From Cucumis sativus (taxonomy: Eukaryota > Streptophyta > Magnoliopsida > Cucurbitales > Cucurbitaceae), in assembly GCF_000004075.3 (NCBI RefSeq), contig NC_026659.2, positions 19,238,272-19,302,271 of the forward strand: DNA of 64,000 bases. The letters run 5' to 3'. Position numbers and translations under genes: made by a program. Position 1 is the stretch's first letter; each line of letters starts with the position of its first letter. Shown here one piece after another: positions 1 through 11,552 of the stretch. The notes under the pieces are model-generated. The model made no database searches. It was not told the DNA's origin and saw only the letters and a list, made by a program, of their open reading frames with translations.

Positions 1-737
1 GAGTGTCAACTGGGTGTCTGATAATACCATCGACTTTTCTATTAATCGCATGTCAACGCAAGTTCTTAGCATTATCAAAGATTTTAAACATTCTTACAAA
101 TCCTTGGGACTATTGGAAAATACCACATTTGATTGGCAACCACTCCATTTTTTTCATTCGTTAAGTTTTTAGTGATCTTCCACCTTGACAAACTACACTT
201 TGGACACTTTTTCATGTTGACATACTATTTTCTATACAAACAACAATCATTAGGATATGCATCAATTTTTTGGTAACTTAGTCCTAAGGCACCTAGTGTC
301 TTCTTTGCTTTATATAAGGAACTTGGTATTTCGTTGTTTTCAAGTAGGAGATCACTTATGATGGATAGTAATTTAGAAAAGCTAGCGTTACTACAACCAT
401 ATCTAACCTTTAAGTTGTACAATCTCACGAGGGCTAACAACTTGGTGAATTTCTTACATCCTAGGTATAAGGGTTTCTTTGCCTTATCAAACATAGTATC
501 AAAGGTGTTTGATGTATTAGAAGATTGGTCATGAACAGATTGAACCATATTTACTGTATTAAATAAATCATTGTGTTCATAGTTTTCATCCACTGTATTT
601 TCCATTCTACCCGTAACATTATATGAGTTCAAATCTTCACCATGCCAAAACCATATCTTGTAATTTTTATCAATTTCATTGGTGTACAAATGATATCGAA
701 CTATTGAGACATATCTTTTAAATTGGCCTCTAAACAA
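1..737 (-). pseudogene. TNP2-like CACTA transposase fragment
   Basis: The open stretch at 225-737 translates on the minus strand into a protein with the family's sequence order: a WHGE block, then PLYLGCKKFTKLLALVRLYN, then LLSIISDLLLENNEIP, KAKKTLGALGL and finally NDCCLYRK. This is the N-terminal part of plant TNP2 transposases, upstream of the zinc-binding and catalytic region. Below 225 the similarity continues in other frames (words like a frayed RHPxD motif near the left edge), so at least one frameshift and stops separate the pieces. The transposase catalyses cut-and-paste movement in intact relatives; this copy is broken and truncated by the window edge. Confidence 0.8.
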
Positions 738-2416
738 ACGTGCTTACAAAAAATATGGATAGCAACTAAAAGAAATCAACTACATCCTATGATACTCATA
801 TTTCATATAGAAACACTAAAAGCTTGGAAATTTCTTAAACCTTTCCTTGCGTGAAATTTCAAAAAATACCCTAAAATAAAATAAAAGATGAAGATGAAGA
901 AAATGATAAAGAGTGGGGCTTTGAGGTGTAAATACACTACACAACTTAGTTATAAATAAGTTATTTTTTCATAAAAGTGTAACACAAAGTATAAAGAACC
1001 ATATAAATCTATGCAAGTTGTTGTAGATTAACAACTATGCTTCTTAGAACTCTCAGATCAAAATTTTGCACATTTCAAGTTGAGGTGGAAGAATTGTTTA
1101 TGCAGTCAGTTTCCAAACTTAATAAGTTTGCTATTTAACCACGACATTTCATTTCCACCCACAAAAATGACAAATGTGAGCAGTAGTTGTCACGATATTT
1201 CATTTGTGACATAGAAAATAACAATGACAAGTTGAGACCAGTCTAGAAGAACTAAATGCAAGTTCATTGAGCAGAGGATAAACCTAAAAGACTAGGCAAG
1301 TAGTCGAATACCTCGAAGAATAAGCCCACAAACCCAGGGACAAACTAACAAATAACGTCTGCCGAGTTGTGAAAAGAAATTATCTGCTCACTACAGAACC
1401 AAGATGCCCAGAGTCATCATCAGCCCTCCTGAATAATAATCAGCTAAATTAATTAGAGAACTTCACACAAAATTCAAAACAACAGCCAACAACAAAACTT
1501 GAAGCTGAAACACCTAAAAGCATATCAATGGCTAAAAGCAAAAAATTGATCAAACAATGCAGAAAAACAAAAAAGGAGAGAAACAACCTTTGAATGAAAA
1601 TGGATTCTAAAGTGCTGGGATCTGAAATAGAAGGTTGAGAAGAAGATGAATAGCGTCTGACAAGTAAAAGAGAGTGTCTCATCTCAGCAAATAATTTTTA
1701 ATACAGAGACAGAAAACCAAAAGAAAGAAATGGGAAGGAAGAAGAAGAAGAAGAAGAATAACTTGAGAAAATGTCACCGACAGCGGATGAGGAGTTTCGG
1801 AGATGGACGGTGGGTGACGATTGGCGGTGACAGACTACATTTGAGATAGTCGGAAATAGAAAGGAGCCCCGTTGCTGGCTCAGCAGCATAACTGAAATCG
1901 TCCGCCAATCACTCAGATACAAGAGTTCTTTAGGCTCTCGCCCAGTCTCATGAAGACCCCCCTAGTAGTGTGAATAGGCCGAGTAGAAAGAATGGGATCT
2001 CCACCGTAGGGAGTTTCAGCAGAGTCGGGTATCAAGAGACCAAATAGGAAGCGTCTATCCTCATCCCTTGTGGAAGAGTTCCGGAGTCAAGTCAAGAGTA
2101 GCCGTTTGGAGAGGTCGACATTGGTTGTTCGTCTGATGGTCTGGTAGGTGGAGTGAGGTTCGAAGAGGAAGACGAATTAGAGAAAGGGTGTGACTTTCAC
2201 ATTTTTTGGGATATAAAATTAAGATTTATTTTAATAAATAAATTATTTAATGTTTTAAACAACAAATAGATGTCACGAAAAGGTAGAATTTGAAAACAAC
2301 GCTTTTTCCGTCAAAAACATGAATTTTCACATTTTACAACCGTTTTTACTTCACTAGCTACTTTTAATTTTGGTTGTATTGAACTGTTATAAAATGTCAT
2401 TTTTCTTGAAGTAGCA
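1..2416 (-). mobile_element. CACTA (En/Spm) DNA transposon, partial, runs off the left edge
   Basis: The minus strand carries a TNP2-type transposase fragment (1-737). Further right, at about 2401-2416, lies a degenerate CACTA terminus: the plus strand reads TTTTTCTTGAAGTAG, close to the complement of the canonical CACTACAAGAAAAA end. Inside that end lie short AT-rich blocks built around AAAACGGTTGTAAAATGTG and similar words, as in CACTA subterminal regions. Orientation is consistent: terminus on the right, transposase reading leftwards. The block 738-2300 has no convincing ORF, only a serine-rich low-complexity stretch from a GAA-type tract near 1735-1760. The other end lies outside the window. 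Confidence 0.7.
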
Positions 2417-3640
2417 TAGCATATATATCAACTTACATTCAATTTTTTTTAAGAAAATGTAAAATGTCATACATGATTATCTAAATATAATGAAACACTA
2501 TATATATCTCTACAATTATGTGACATTGACCGCTTTAAACAAACTCGAGATTTTGTTTTATAAATGACGTAAAAGGGCTAATTGTCTGTACTTATACATT
2601 GTGGAATATAGTAGACATTAACCTACTATCGCACTCCTTAATCTTCTTCCCTCAAATAAAAATGTACTCTCCTATCAATTTCGCTGTATGATCTATTTGG
2701 TTAGTCAACTTTTCATATATTTTCTAACCATTGTTAGACTTTGTTTGCAGCTAACAATTTTTTCATTGAATGAAGTACCCATTGTGAATCCCTTCTCAAC
2801 CATAAACTCTGATTGCCTACTCAAGTTTTTTTTTTTTTTTAATCAAGTCCTAGAGCAAAGCCAAGTAATGCACAACCAAATATCATATTGCGAATGAACC
2901 AATATTACACACACTTAGTTTCCTCCCCTCAATAAATATATACACATGCTCTCCATATCCAAATCCACACAACTTTAGTTTTGAGGATATCACCAACATA
3001 CACACCTTAGTTTAGACTATGATTTTAACATAAATTGGTAAGGACTATCAACCTTCAAAATGTTCCCACAATTGTAGGGCTTTACTACCACCCAAAAACA
3101 TTTTTATACCAATAGTTATCATTGTGCTCACTTGTACACCATAAATCTCTATTTATTTCCCTAGCTAATGTGAAAATTTATTTGCATCTAAACACAAAAG
3201 TCTTTGCAAAATTACATTATATATTACACAAAATAATATAACAGTGATAGTAACTAAATTACATGATAAATTTATTTATGTGTGGGTAGCTAAACATTAG
3301 CATAATAATGAACATTTTCAATGGTATTATTTTGTTCAACGACTACAAACTCGCTAATCAAAGTAATTCATTGTAATGATGAAACACAATATTATATAAA
3401 TTAATGTAAGGTTTATCAAGGTGAGAATTATTCACCTTGTTTAGACATATATATCATCTAACAATAAGTTGAAGTACAATTTACAGGAAACACAACTTGT
3501 CATCTATGCACTTTTTTTTTTGTTAGAGTTGGCGTTTCAACATTGTGATCATCATCAAACACAACAAAAATCAACCCACATATAAAAAAAACTAACACAA
3601 GAAAATTTCCACAAAAAATAATAGTAATGTCCCTCCATTT
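2417..3640. other. AT-rich intergenic sequence
   Basis: No protein similarity, repeat array or RNA gene is visible. There are scattered homopolymer runs (poly-T near 2828-2840 and 3511-3520). Short ORFs here have no recognisable motif. Confidence 0.6.
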
Positions 3641-4482
3641 TTCTTGATGATCATAATCTTCTTCTTCCTCGACTGCCTGAAGAAATACATCATAATCTTC
3701 CAAAATCCTCACAAAACTCCCCATGACCAAACCTCTTCTTCTTTTCTCCTCCGTCTCCAAGTCATGGAACTCCTCCACTTCCCACCCTTTCTTCCTCGCT
3801 CTTCGTCCCCGCCACTGCCGCCCCAACTCCCTCTCCCACATCATCATCCTCATCTCTTCCTCCTCCACATTCCACCACCTCCTCTCCATCCCCATTTCCT
3901 TCGCCCTCCGACGTGAACCCTCTCCCCCAACTCTCCTCCTCTCCTTCCCTCTCCCCCACCCTCTCTCCGCCAAACAGGCAAACAGTCTTGTCCTCCGCCA
4001 CTTCCCAACCACCTCTACTTCGACCACACCCTGACATCCGTGCCATCATCCTAAACCCTCGCACGACAGAGGTTTTTCCTCTTCCAAACAATAATGACGT
4101 TGATGATGACGACAAAAGAAAAAAGGTTAAGGTTTTGTATTATTTTGGTTATGATATTGCGGATGGTGTGTATAAGGTGTTGCAAATTTGGAGGTTCAAA
4201 GTGCTGAGTTTGGGATGTCATTGTGATGAAGATGAATGGATCGGAGATGGATTAAGCCTAATTTTCCTTTGGTGGGTAGTTCTTAATAATGCGCTTTGTT
4301 TTCTTCTTCTTGTGTTAGGTAATGAAAGAATTCATTGGATTGTTCATAAGAAGAACTTTGTGTTGCCTTTTGATTTCCTCCATGAACACTTTCGTTTGAT
4401 TCCCTTTCCTCAACCTTTCAACAACAACAACAAAGGTAAAAAAAACACACAATCTTTTGTCTTTGAATTATATTCGTTTTAA
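3640..4482 (+). pseudogene. F-box / F-box-associated (FBA) protein gene, frameshifted
   Basis: Around 3670-3810 the plus strand encodes an F-box in two frames: a start like LPEEIHHNLP, then after a one-base slip in an A run near 3702, KILTKLP followed by LLLFSSVSKSWNSSTSHPFF. The frame from 3913 to 4482 then gives F-box-associated motifs: ILNPRTTEVFPLP, YYFGYDIADGVYKVLQI, RFKVLSLG, IHWIVHKKN and FRLIPFPQPF. F-box proteins are substrate adaptors of SCF ubiquitin ligases. The F-box and FBA parts lie in different frames with at least two shifts between them, so I call a pseudogene. An assembly error in this C-rich low-complexity stretch, or a missed intron, are alternatives. The long minus-strand ORFs over the same bases are shadows of the C-rich coding strand. 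Confidence 0.65.
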
Positions 4483-6015
4483 AAGGAAAAACTAGTAGTA
4501 GACAGATTCTTCAAATCTTCTTTTATTATATTCTCATTCATTATTTCTAGCATTTAACCGACATGAAATAAGGTTGAGTGTGCAGTCTAGATTGCACCTG
4601 GTTTTTTCTTTATTCAAGTTTTCTTACAGTACACAACAAATAATTTTTTTAGAAAAAAATAAAAAATATTGTCTTGTGAATATTTTCTGTGATTAGAATA
4701 ATATTGGTAATTAGTTGCGCAAAGATAGCCCAATCAGAATGCATCCAAGTATCTTTCAATATTAGTTAAAAAACTTCAACCATGTAAAATAGGAACTAGG
4801 GCACAATTTTAACAGAGTTAGATACTTATTAAGAAACCTATAATAATGTTTGTAGGCACCCAAAAAAAATATGTTTTGAGTGGTGTTTTTATATCATGAA
4901 AGCTCCTTTGTAATTGAAGAAGAAGATTTGCATATAGATTCCGCTACACACCTGAATATTATTGATCTTTAAAAAAAATAATGTATTTATTATTTTCTTT
5001 AAAAAAATAGCAATTGCAAAAAGAGAATTTAAACAACCCCATTGTAGACACAAAAGAAATTGAACAATCATTTTTTTTTTTGTTTGTTATTAAGAACAAA
5101 AAAAGTTAGTTTTCTAAAACTGTTTCAAAAACTACCTACAAATCATTGTTATCTTACGGGGTACATTTTAGACTGCATGGCTCCCATCCAATTATTTAAT
5201 CATATATAGTACAATTTAAGAACATTTTTAAATACAGCAATAAGAACCAGCTAGAATACTTACAAAATTTTAGATTTTAAAAATGTGACAAACATCTATA
5301 CTTCTATTAGTGTCTATAATTTGATAGTATCTAAAATTTTGTTATATTTTGTAACAATTTACAAGTATGAAATTACAGCTCTTAATCAAAACCAGTGTAA
5401 ATACCATCATAATACATATATAACGACATGATTTTCTGTACAAGCATAAACAACCAACCGATAATCTTTCATCTCTGAAAATATTATTTGTTGCTTGAAC
5501 TATGGTCAAATTCTTCATTTATAAAACCGTCAGTGTATTTTGATGACCCTGATTAGCTTATTCGAAGGAAATTTCATGAACTTTGTCAGCTCCATTAAAA
5601 CTTACGAAGACAACATGAATATAAGTCCATTGCTAGACTTATAATTAACGTTAGCGTTAATGAGTTTTGATTAGTTAATTGAAAATTTTAATTAATCAAT
5701 CATAAATCATAGAAACTTGTAATTTATAGGTCCATTGCTAGACTCCCTAACTGCCAGCTCATAATGGATTAACAACAGCCACAAGTTTGAAATAATAATT
5801 TGAATTGTTTGAATTAGCTTAGGAACATATATATTAATTGTGTATGATATATAGTTACCTATAAATATTATTTAAATTTAAATTATATAGTGTGGCAGAA
5901 GTAATGTATTTGAATGTATGATTATTGATATGCATAACATTCATGTTAAAAGTATAGGTAGGTTAAGAAAAATATATATTATTTAAGAGATAAATATATA
6001 TATCATTCAATGAGC
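4483..6015. other. AT-rich intergenic sequence
   Basis: No gene is visible. A short imperfect palindromic AT-rich patch at about 5255-5350 (acaaaattttagat on one side, atctaaaattttgt on the other) is probably a worn MITE. Confidence 0.5.
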
Positions 6016-6020
6016 GTTTT

Positions 6021-6176
6021 TTAAAAATAGCAAAATAAATTAAAATATTTACAAACTATAACAAAATTTTGGATTTTATCAATTATAGTCTTCTATCACT
6101 ATAGTATATCAATGACTATGTGTGATAAAATTTACTATAGGTTGTAAATATTTCGTAAAATTTACTATTTTTTAAA
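6021..6176. mobile_element. MITE-like inverted-repeat element with AAATAGCAAA-type ends
   Basis: The left arm starts TTAAAAATAGCAAAATAA and runs through ATTTACAAACTATAACAAAA. The right arm read in reverse is TTAAAAAATAGTAAATTTT and then ATTTACAACCTATAGTAAA. The two arms are imperfect inverted repeats of roughly 55 bases around a short centre. A related element lies at 48192-48400, and a similar end sits at the border of the beta-galactosidase duplication. No coding capacity. The superfamily is not determined. Confidence 0.6.
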
Positions 6177-6956
6177 ATTCTCTCTCCTCTTCCCAATATT
6201 AAATTAATTATAAGATATTTAATAAAATTAATTACTATTTTAATTAGATTAACGAGTAACTCCCTTTGAGTGAATGGAGTGTGGGGGCGTGGGCAGCTGC
6301 CCTCTATTCTCCCTTCCCTTTTCTCTTTCAAATTGATTCCCACAAACTGGGTTCTGCCAGACAGGGCGATGAACACCATTTGGAAGAAATACTGTTGGAA
6401 TTTACTTGGAAGAAAGAACCTTAAATGGTAACAATTCTTTACTATTGTAATCGTGCTTAGCCTAAATTGTTTAGGATATGTGGTGTTTGATTTAGGTTTC
6501 TTAATTTTTACCTTCTCAAAATCAAAACAATAATGACCCAATGTTTCCACTGGGAATTCCATCTCTTTAAGTAGTGTTACATTGAGTTTTCGTTCATCGG
6601 TTGTTGAAAGAGAAGGGCAGTGACATAGAAAATGAAAGAGAAGGAAAGGATTTGAAATCGAGGGTAATTAAAGATGGTATTTTACATGTGAAAAGGGTAC
6701 AAAACCTAACATGTATTCGAGAAGAGGTTAATCATAACTAAGTTTTTGGTTTTATTTTTAGAAAATTTTCCACCTCCGTGTATTGTTAATGGGAAAAGTT
6801 AATCTTCACTCCATCCTCATTCTCTATATATATTCGAAGATTTCTCGTCTCGTTCGGGACGAGTCCTTGCGGGATTATATGGACATCTCTACATACCATT
6901 ACACAATGAAATTTGTATCGAACTACAGTCAACATTGTCATTATTATCATGGAGAT
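6177..6956. other. Intergenic sequence without recognised gene
   Basis: Short ORFs on both strands have no recognisable domain. A 21-base stretch at about 6929-6949 recurs at 13436-13456, suggesting a shared dispersed repeat. Confidence 0.45.
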
Positions 6957-8658
6957 TGTCACATCCCAATCCGCAAGACAATCAAAACCCAAGAAGTAGA
7001 GCGAATAGGATGTGATTTAGCTTAAACTTTGTTATTGGTGTTATCGTTAATCTTATTCTCAACTCCTTTTAAACTATCAATCAAAACTCAAAACGTAATT
7101 GTGGTTAACCTTAAACGCCAAGTATGATAAATACATATCCAAAATGTATACTTTATTAATAACATGCATTTTATGAGAACATACGATTACAACAACCTTT
7201 CGACCAAATAAATTACATTTATCCAAAACTCCTTAACGCCTAGTAGCTTTCTCAATTCGTCGCACACTTGTCAGCCTTCTTCTCTACTTGGCCTAAATGT
7301 CGGTTCCTAAAGGATGAGATTTTTAAAATGTAAGAAGTCTAAAAGACTTGGTGAGGTTTTATGAAATCTTTTTCGCAATGCCCTTTGATAAATCCTTTTT
7401 GCCAAATCATAAATTCCAACGCAAATCAATTTATCACTAATCACTTTATTTCACAAAACATGTAAAAACACATGCATTCATTCTTACAATAGAATTAAAT
7501 CAACTCGAAAATCTTATCAATATACAATTTGCATAAACATTCATTAGTCAGTTGTTCTTTTTCCCAGGGATCCTGAATCGTCTACGTTTGGTCTCATCAA
7601 CTCGCGTTTAGACTACTGTAACAACAACATCCGAGAACATACAAATCCGTCTTTGGCTCAGTTCACTGGGCTTTATACACTTTTTTCAACGCATAGGCCA
7701 ACTTCTTATCACCATGTAGCCTCGTACACCCCACGATGGCCTTGACTCTTTATGTCCGCATAAAAGTTAGCATCATCTCAAGGAAACAACTAATGATTTG
7801 AAAATCATTTATAGTATTGAAACCATAATCATCAAGTCAAGCTTTAACATTATAAATCATGTTTGAAAACATATAAGCTTTTCATAGAAATCTCTTTTAA
7901 AACACTTCTCATTTAAATTTTCTTTCAAATTAGTAAAGAAAAATCATAATAATTTTTTAACATCAATTTATTTGAGAGAAAACACTCACCACACTTTACC
8001 AAAGATCCTCCTCTTCCTTCTCTTTTTGTGGATCCTTCTCGCGAAACAAATTGCTGCGCCTAACACTTTGTTTTTCTTCTTCTTGCCAAAACAAAACAAC
8101 AACATTTTAGTTTTTTTTTTTTTTAAAAAAATCTTTTTACTTACTTAATGACCAAGTCCTTTATATATAGAACACTTAAACTAACTTAGTCATGTTTAAA
8201 CTCTTCTCAGGTCACCAGCTCTTACTTAAAACTTCACACGTGTAAATTTAATATTTAACCTAGACATGCTTAAATATTTAATCTTACATGTTAACTCCTG
8301 TCAAATTAGATTGACATTTTCTTCGCCTAACTCCATACCGCGAATAACTTAAACCACTTAACATTTCTCGCTAATAACCTTATCATGTGGTTACATTTTT
8401 ACTCCAAGAAATCTTCCTTGCGAACTAACCAACTTTTACTCGCATAGAACTCTTATCTCGAACTTAAACTTCAAGGCTTCATCACATACTTCTTCTCCAC
8501 GAAACACTTGGTTCTTCTCGCAAAGACTACCCAAAAGCCTAGTCTAACACTTAGTCAAAAAATTCACTTCTTAACTTACGTGACCACCCAAAACGCCTAG
8601 TCTAACACTTAGTCAAAACTTTCACTTCTTAACTTAAATTTTATGTACGAGTCTTACA
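6957..8658 (-). mobile_element. Probable solo LTR, minus orientation
   Basis: The block starts tgtcacatccc and ends cgagtcttaca, that is, TG...CA on both strands. On the minus strand a TATA-like CTATATATAAAG lies at about 8159-8170, placed as expected between U3 (8171-8658) and a long R-U5. A near-duplicate of about 50 bases (cctagtctaacacttagtc...) lies in the U3 at about 8535-8636. No internal domain or second LTR is seen, and I could not find a clean 5-bp target duplication, so the borders are inferred. Confidence 0.4.
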
Positions 8659-8665
8659 AAGAGTA

Positions 8666-10095
8666 ATTGATAACTTGTAGAAATACAAATTATTTTAGCT
8701 TTTTTGGTAGAATAATGAAGCCTTAACGTATGAAAAGGGAAGAAAATGTGTAGTATTATAGATAAAATAACTTGGTTGGGCGTGATGAGCTACAAAAGAG
8801 CTTTATGCCTGTTTATCACATTTTTCATGTCCTTGTGCAGGCAAGGAGGCAACACAACCAAGTTAGGCAAGAAGGCAACACAACCAACAAGGCGATTAAA
8901 AGTATAAAGTTAGGCGTTTTGTATGACTAACAGACAAAACAGTTTGTGTGAAGGTCAGGAAGGACAAATTTGGCGTCTACGTTGTAAAGCATATTTTCGA
9001 GAGAATTAATGAAACGCAAACTCTGACAAGTCTTGTCAATCCTTGCCTATAAATAGAAGGTTGGGTCATCAAGAACAAGAGTGCGAAAAACCATCAAACA
9101 ACAAGCTTTTTCAACCTTAATTTTCATTCTTTGTTTTAGGTGTGAGCTTAGTACATATATGAGGGAGTCCCCTTAGTGTATAGGCAAAAATCAGAGTCAA
9201 TGACTATGAGAAATCATTCTTAGTGGATCGTCTCATTTCTCTGTATTTTCTTTTGCACTTTCTTTGCTTGTATTTGTAATGTAAACTCTATAGCCGACAA
9301 GTCTAAAGCTTTATTTATAAATGCAATGTATTTCTACCTCCATTTTCTCATTTTCTTCTCTCTCTCAAATTCATTACGTGTAAGTAAGTAGGGGTAAAAT
9401 AATGTAAGAAATAGTTAATGCTAGAGAATCTTGATGTCTACGGATGTCTTGTTTAGTTAAATGCAGGCATTAATGTCTTGTCTTATTCAAAAGAAAAGAT
9501 AAAGTGTTAATTGTTGTCACTTGACGAGTGATGACCTAGATTTAGCTAAACAGGAGGTGAAAGGGTTGTAGTAATGCAATCTTATCGCCAAACTTATTCC
9601 TTAGCATACATATCAGAAATGTGAGTGTGTGCAATGAAGGCACTGAGAGTTTGCTCATCTTAATATATGATGGGTTGCATATAATTAATTTAGAAAGATT
9701 AGATACAAATCATCTTTTAACTTTAAGTATTTGTATCCGAAAGGCGGGGGAGTATGACGAAGGCATCGAGAGGTTGCTCGCCTTAAATATGAAGTTAACA
9801 AATGCTTTACGTCACCTTGACACAGTAGTTATTCTTACTTTACACTTAATTAGTTAGACATTCTTGCATATCATCGTCGAATACATGAGTTCATATTTCA
9901 TTTCATTTCATCGTCATCCCCATCTTGCTGCTCCATTGCAGTTAGTGTAAATATATAAGATCATATTGTGCATATCAATTTATATTGTATAGATACTGCA
10001 TGATTTTATGAAGCACGATTCACCTATTAGGATCGCAAATTCTCTATGTTCGACTCTGGCTCACTCAAGAAACCTTTCTCTTTGCTTACTGTAAC
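8666..10095 (+). mobile_element. Probable gypsy-type LTR, plus orientation (borders uncertain)
   Basis: The sequence opens with TGATAACTTGTAGAAATACA, a style of start I associate with plant Tat/Ogre-class LTRs. It contains a TATA-like CTATAAATAGAAGG at about 9048-9061, followed by leader-like sequence. The end near 10090 is a guess. No polyprotein is present, so this would be a solo LTR or fragment abutting the oppositely oriented block on its left. The short ORF at 9621-9857 shows nothing recognisable. Confidence 0.35.
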
Positions 10096-10498
10096 AATCC
10101 AACTCTCTATACTAAGTCGATATCATTACCTTAAAAATAAATAACAATTTTGACAATTTTTTGGAAAGATAAAAACTAAATTTTCATTAAAAACACCATG
10201 AAATATGTTGTAGCGAGTTTTTCAAATTTTAAAGATAAAAACAAATAGATAAAAATATTTAAGCTAAAAAAGCTGAAAACAAACAATGAAAAGCGGAAGC
10301 AAAATTGTGTCCCCATATTGCATATCACAGATCCTTCTTGTCTCACTCGCCAAATTTCCTCTATCTTTACCAAGTCTTTGCCTTAAAAATTAAACATAGT
10401 AAAAAGTGAGTATAAACATATACTCCGTAAGGGGCCCATTACTAGTCCCGTTAGGTGTTTGTTAACTTTCTGTTAGAGTCATGTAAGAAGGTATTGCA

Positions 10499-10698
10499 TA
10501 ACTATTGTGCTCCCGAACGCACGCTATCCAGTGATCCTGTAGGGACACATCTGGACTCTCGGTGAACTTGAAGGAATCACCTTAAAGAAGAGTTGGGTTG
10601 TTAACTATTGTGCTTCTGAGCGCACACTATCTAGTGATCTTGTAGAGACACATCTGGGCTCTCGGTGAACCCAAAGGAAACATCCTAAGGAGAGTTGG
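10499..10698. repeat. Two-copy tandem repeat, about 103-bp period
   Basis: The words taactattgtgct, then acacatctgg, then ctctcggtgaac occur at 10499 onwards and again at 10602 onwards, giving a period of 103 bases with roughly 15-20 percent divergence. This looks like part of an LTR retrotransposon rather than a gene. Confidence 0.7.
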
Positions 10699-10699
10699 A

Positions 10700-11475
10700 C
10701 TGACAGTGACCTCGTCGAATCACTCATTAGAGCTAGCCACACAGACATAAATAGGTGGTGATCCTAAAGAACACCTATATGATACGACTCTAACAAACAA
10801 AGCTAACAGAACACTCATCCATAACATGTAGTATATCATAAATATCATAACATAACATGAATACCAATCACAACGTCCTTATCATGTGATTAATATTTCA
10901 TGCATCATAACATAGTCATAAACATATCAATCATGTCAGTCATCCATATCATTAATCAATATTAGCTAATGTAGATGTTGATGGATATTAGTTACTATAG
11001 TCACATTATGCATCTTAGCTACATTAATGCATAATGAAAAATACATGCAAACTCTTAAAAAATTTAATTCGAATGTCTAGTAGTAGAATCTCTTATCTAA
11101 GATTAGCTAAAAAAAAAATATTCCTTTGCTGACAAAAAAAAAAAAATTCCCCAATTAATCCAATCTTAATCATAAAAGAAAATTTAAGTATCTTAATTAA
11201 TAAAATTAACAATTGACTTTTATTAAAAAATTCTTCCAAATTAACTTACCCAAAAATTGAGGTTGAAACCAATTTAATCTTGATGAGAAAAATTCGTCGT
11301 TTAAATTTTTAAGATTCGCCACAAGAACTTTCCAAAGATATGCAACCAAAATAAATTTCACGATGAAGAACTTTTTTTTGTTATGTTTCTGTTTTCGATT
11401 TGAATATTCCAATGCTATTTGACCCAAATGATATTTATCATTATTATTTTATTTTCCTTTTCCTTCTCTTTATAG
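10700..11475. other. AT-rich intergenic sequence
   Basis: Repetitive cataacat-type words near 10820-10960, A and T runs, and no recognisable protein. Probably old transposon debris. Confidence 0.4.
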
Positions 11476-11477
11476 AA

Positions 11478-11550
<73 letters not shown>
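11476..11550. repeat. (TA)n microsatellite
   Basis: Two long runs of alternating TA, interrupted once by AATATT near 11515-11521. Confidence 0.95.

Positions 11551-11552
<2 letters not shown>

Noticed and set aside
3500..4115. Minus-strand ORFs rich in Arg/Glu/Gly
   Set aside because: They are the complement of the C-rich F-box region; the plus strand shows true F-box and FBA motifs.
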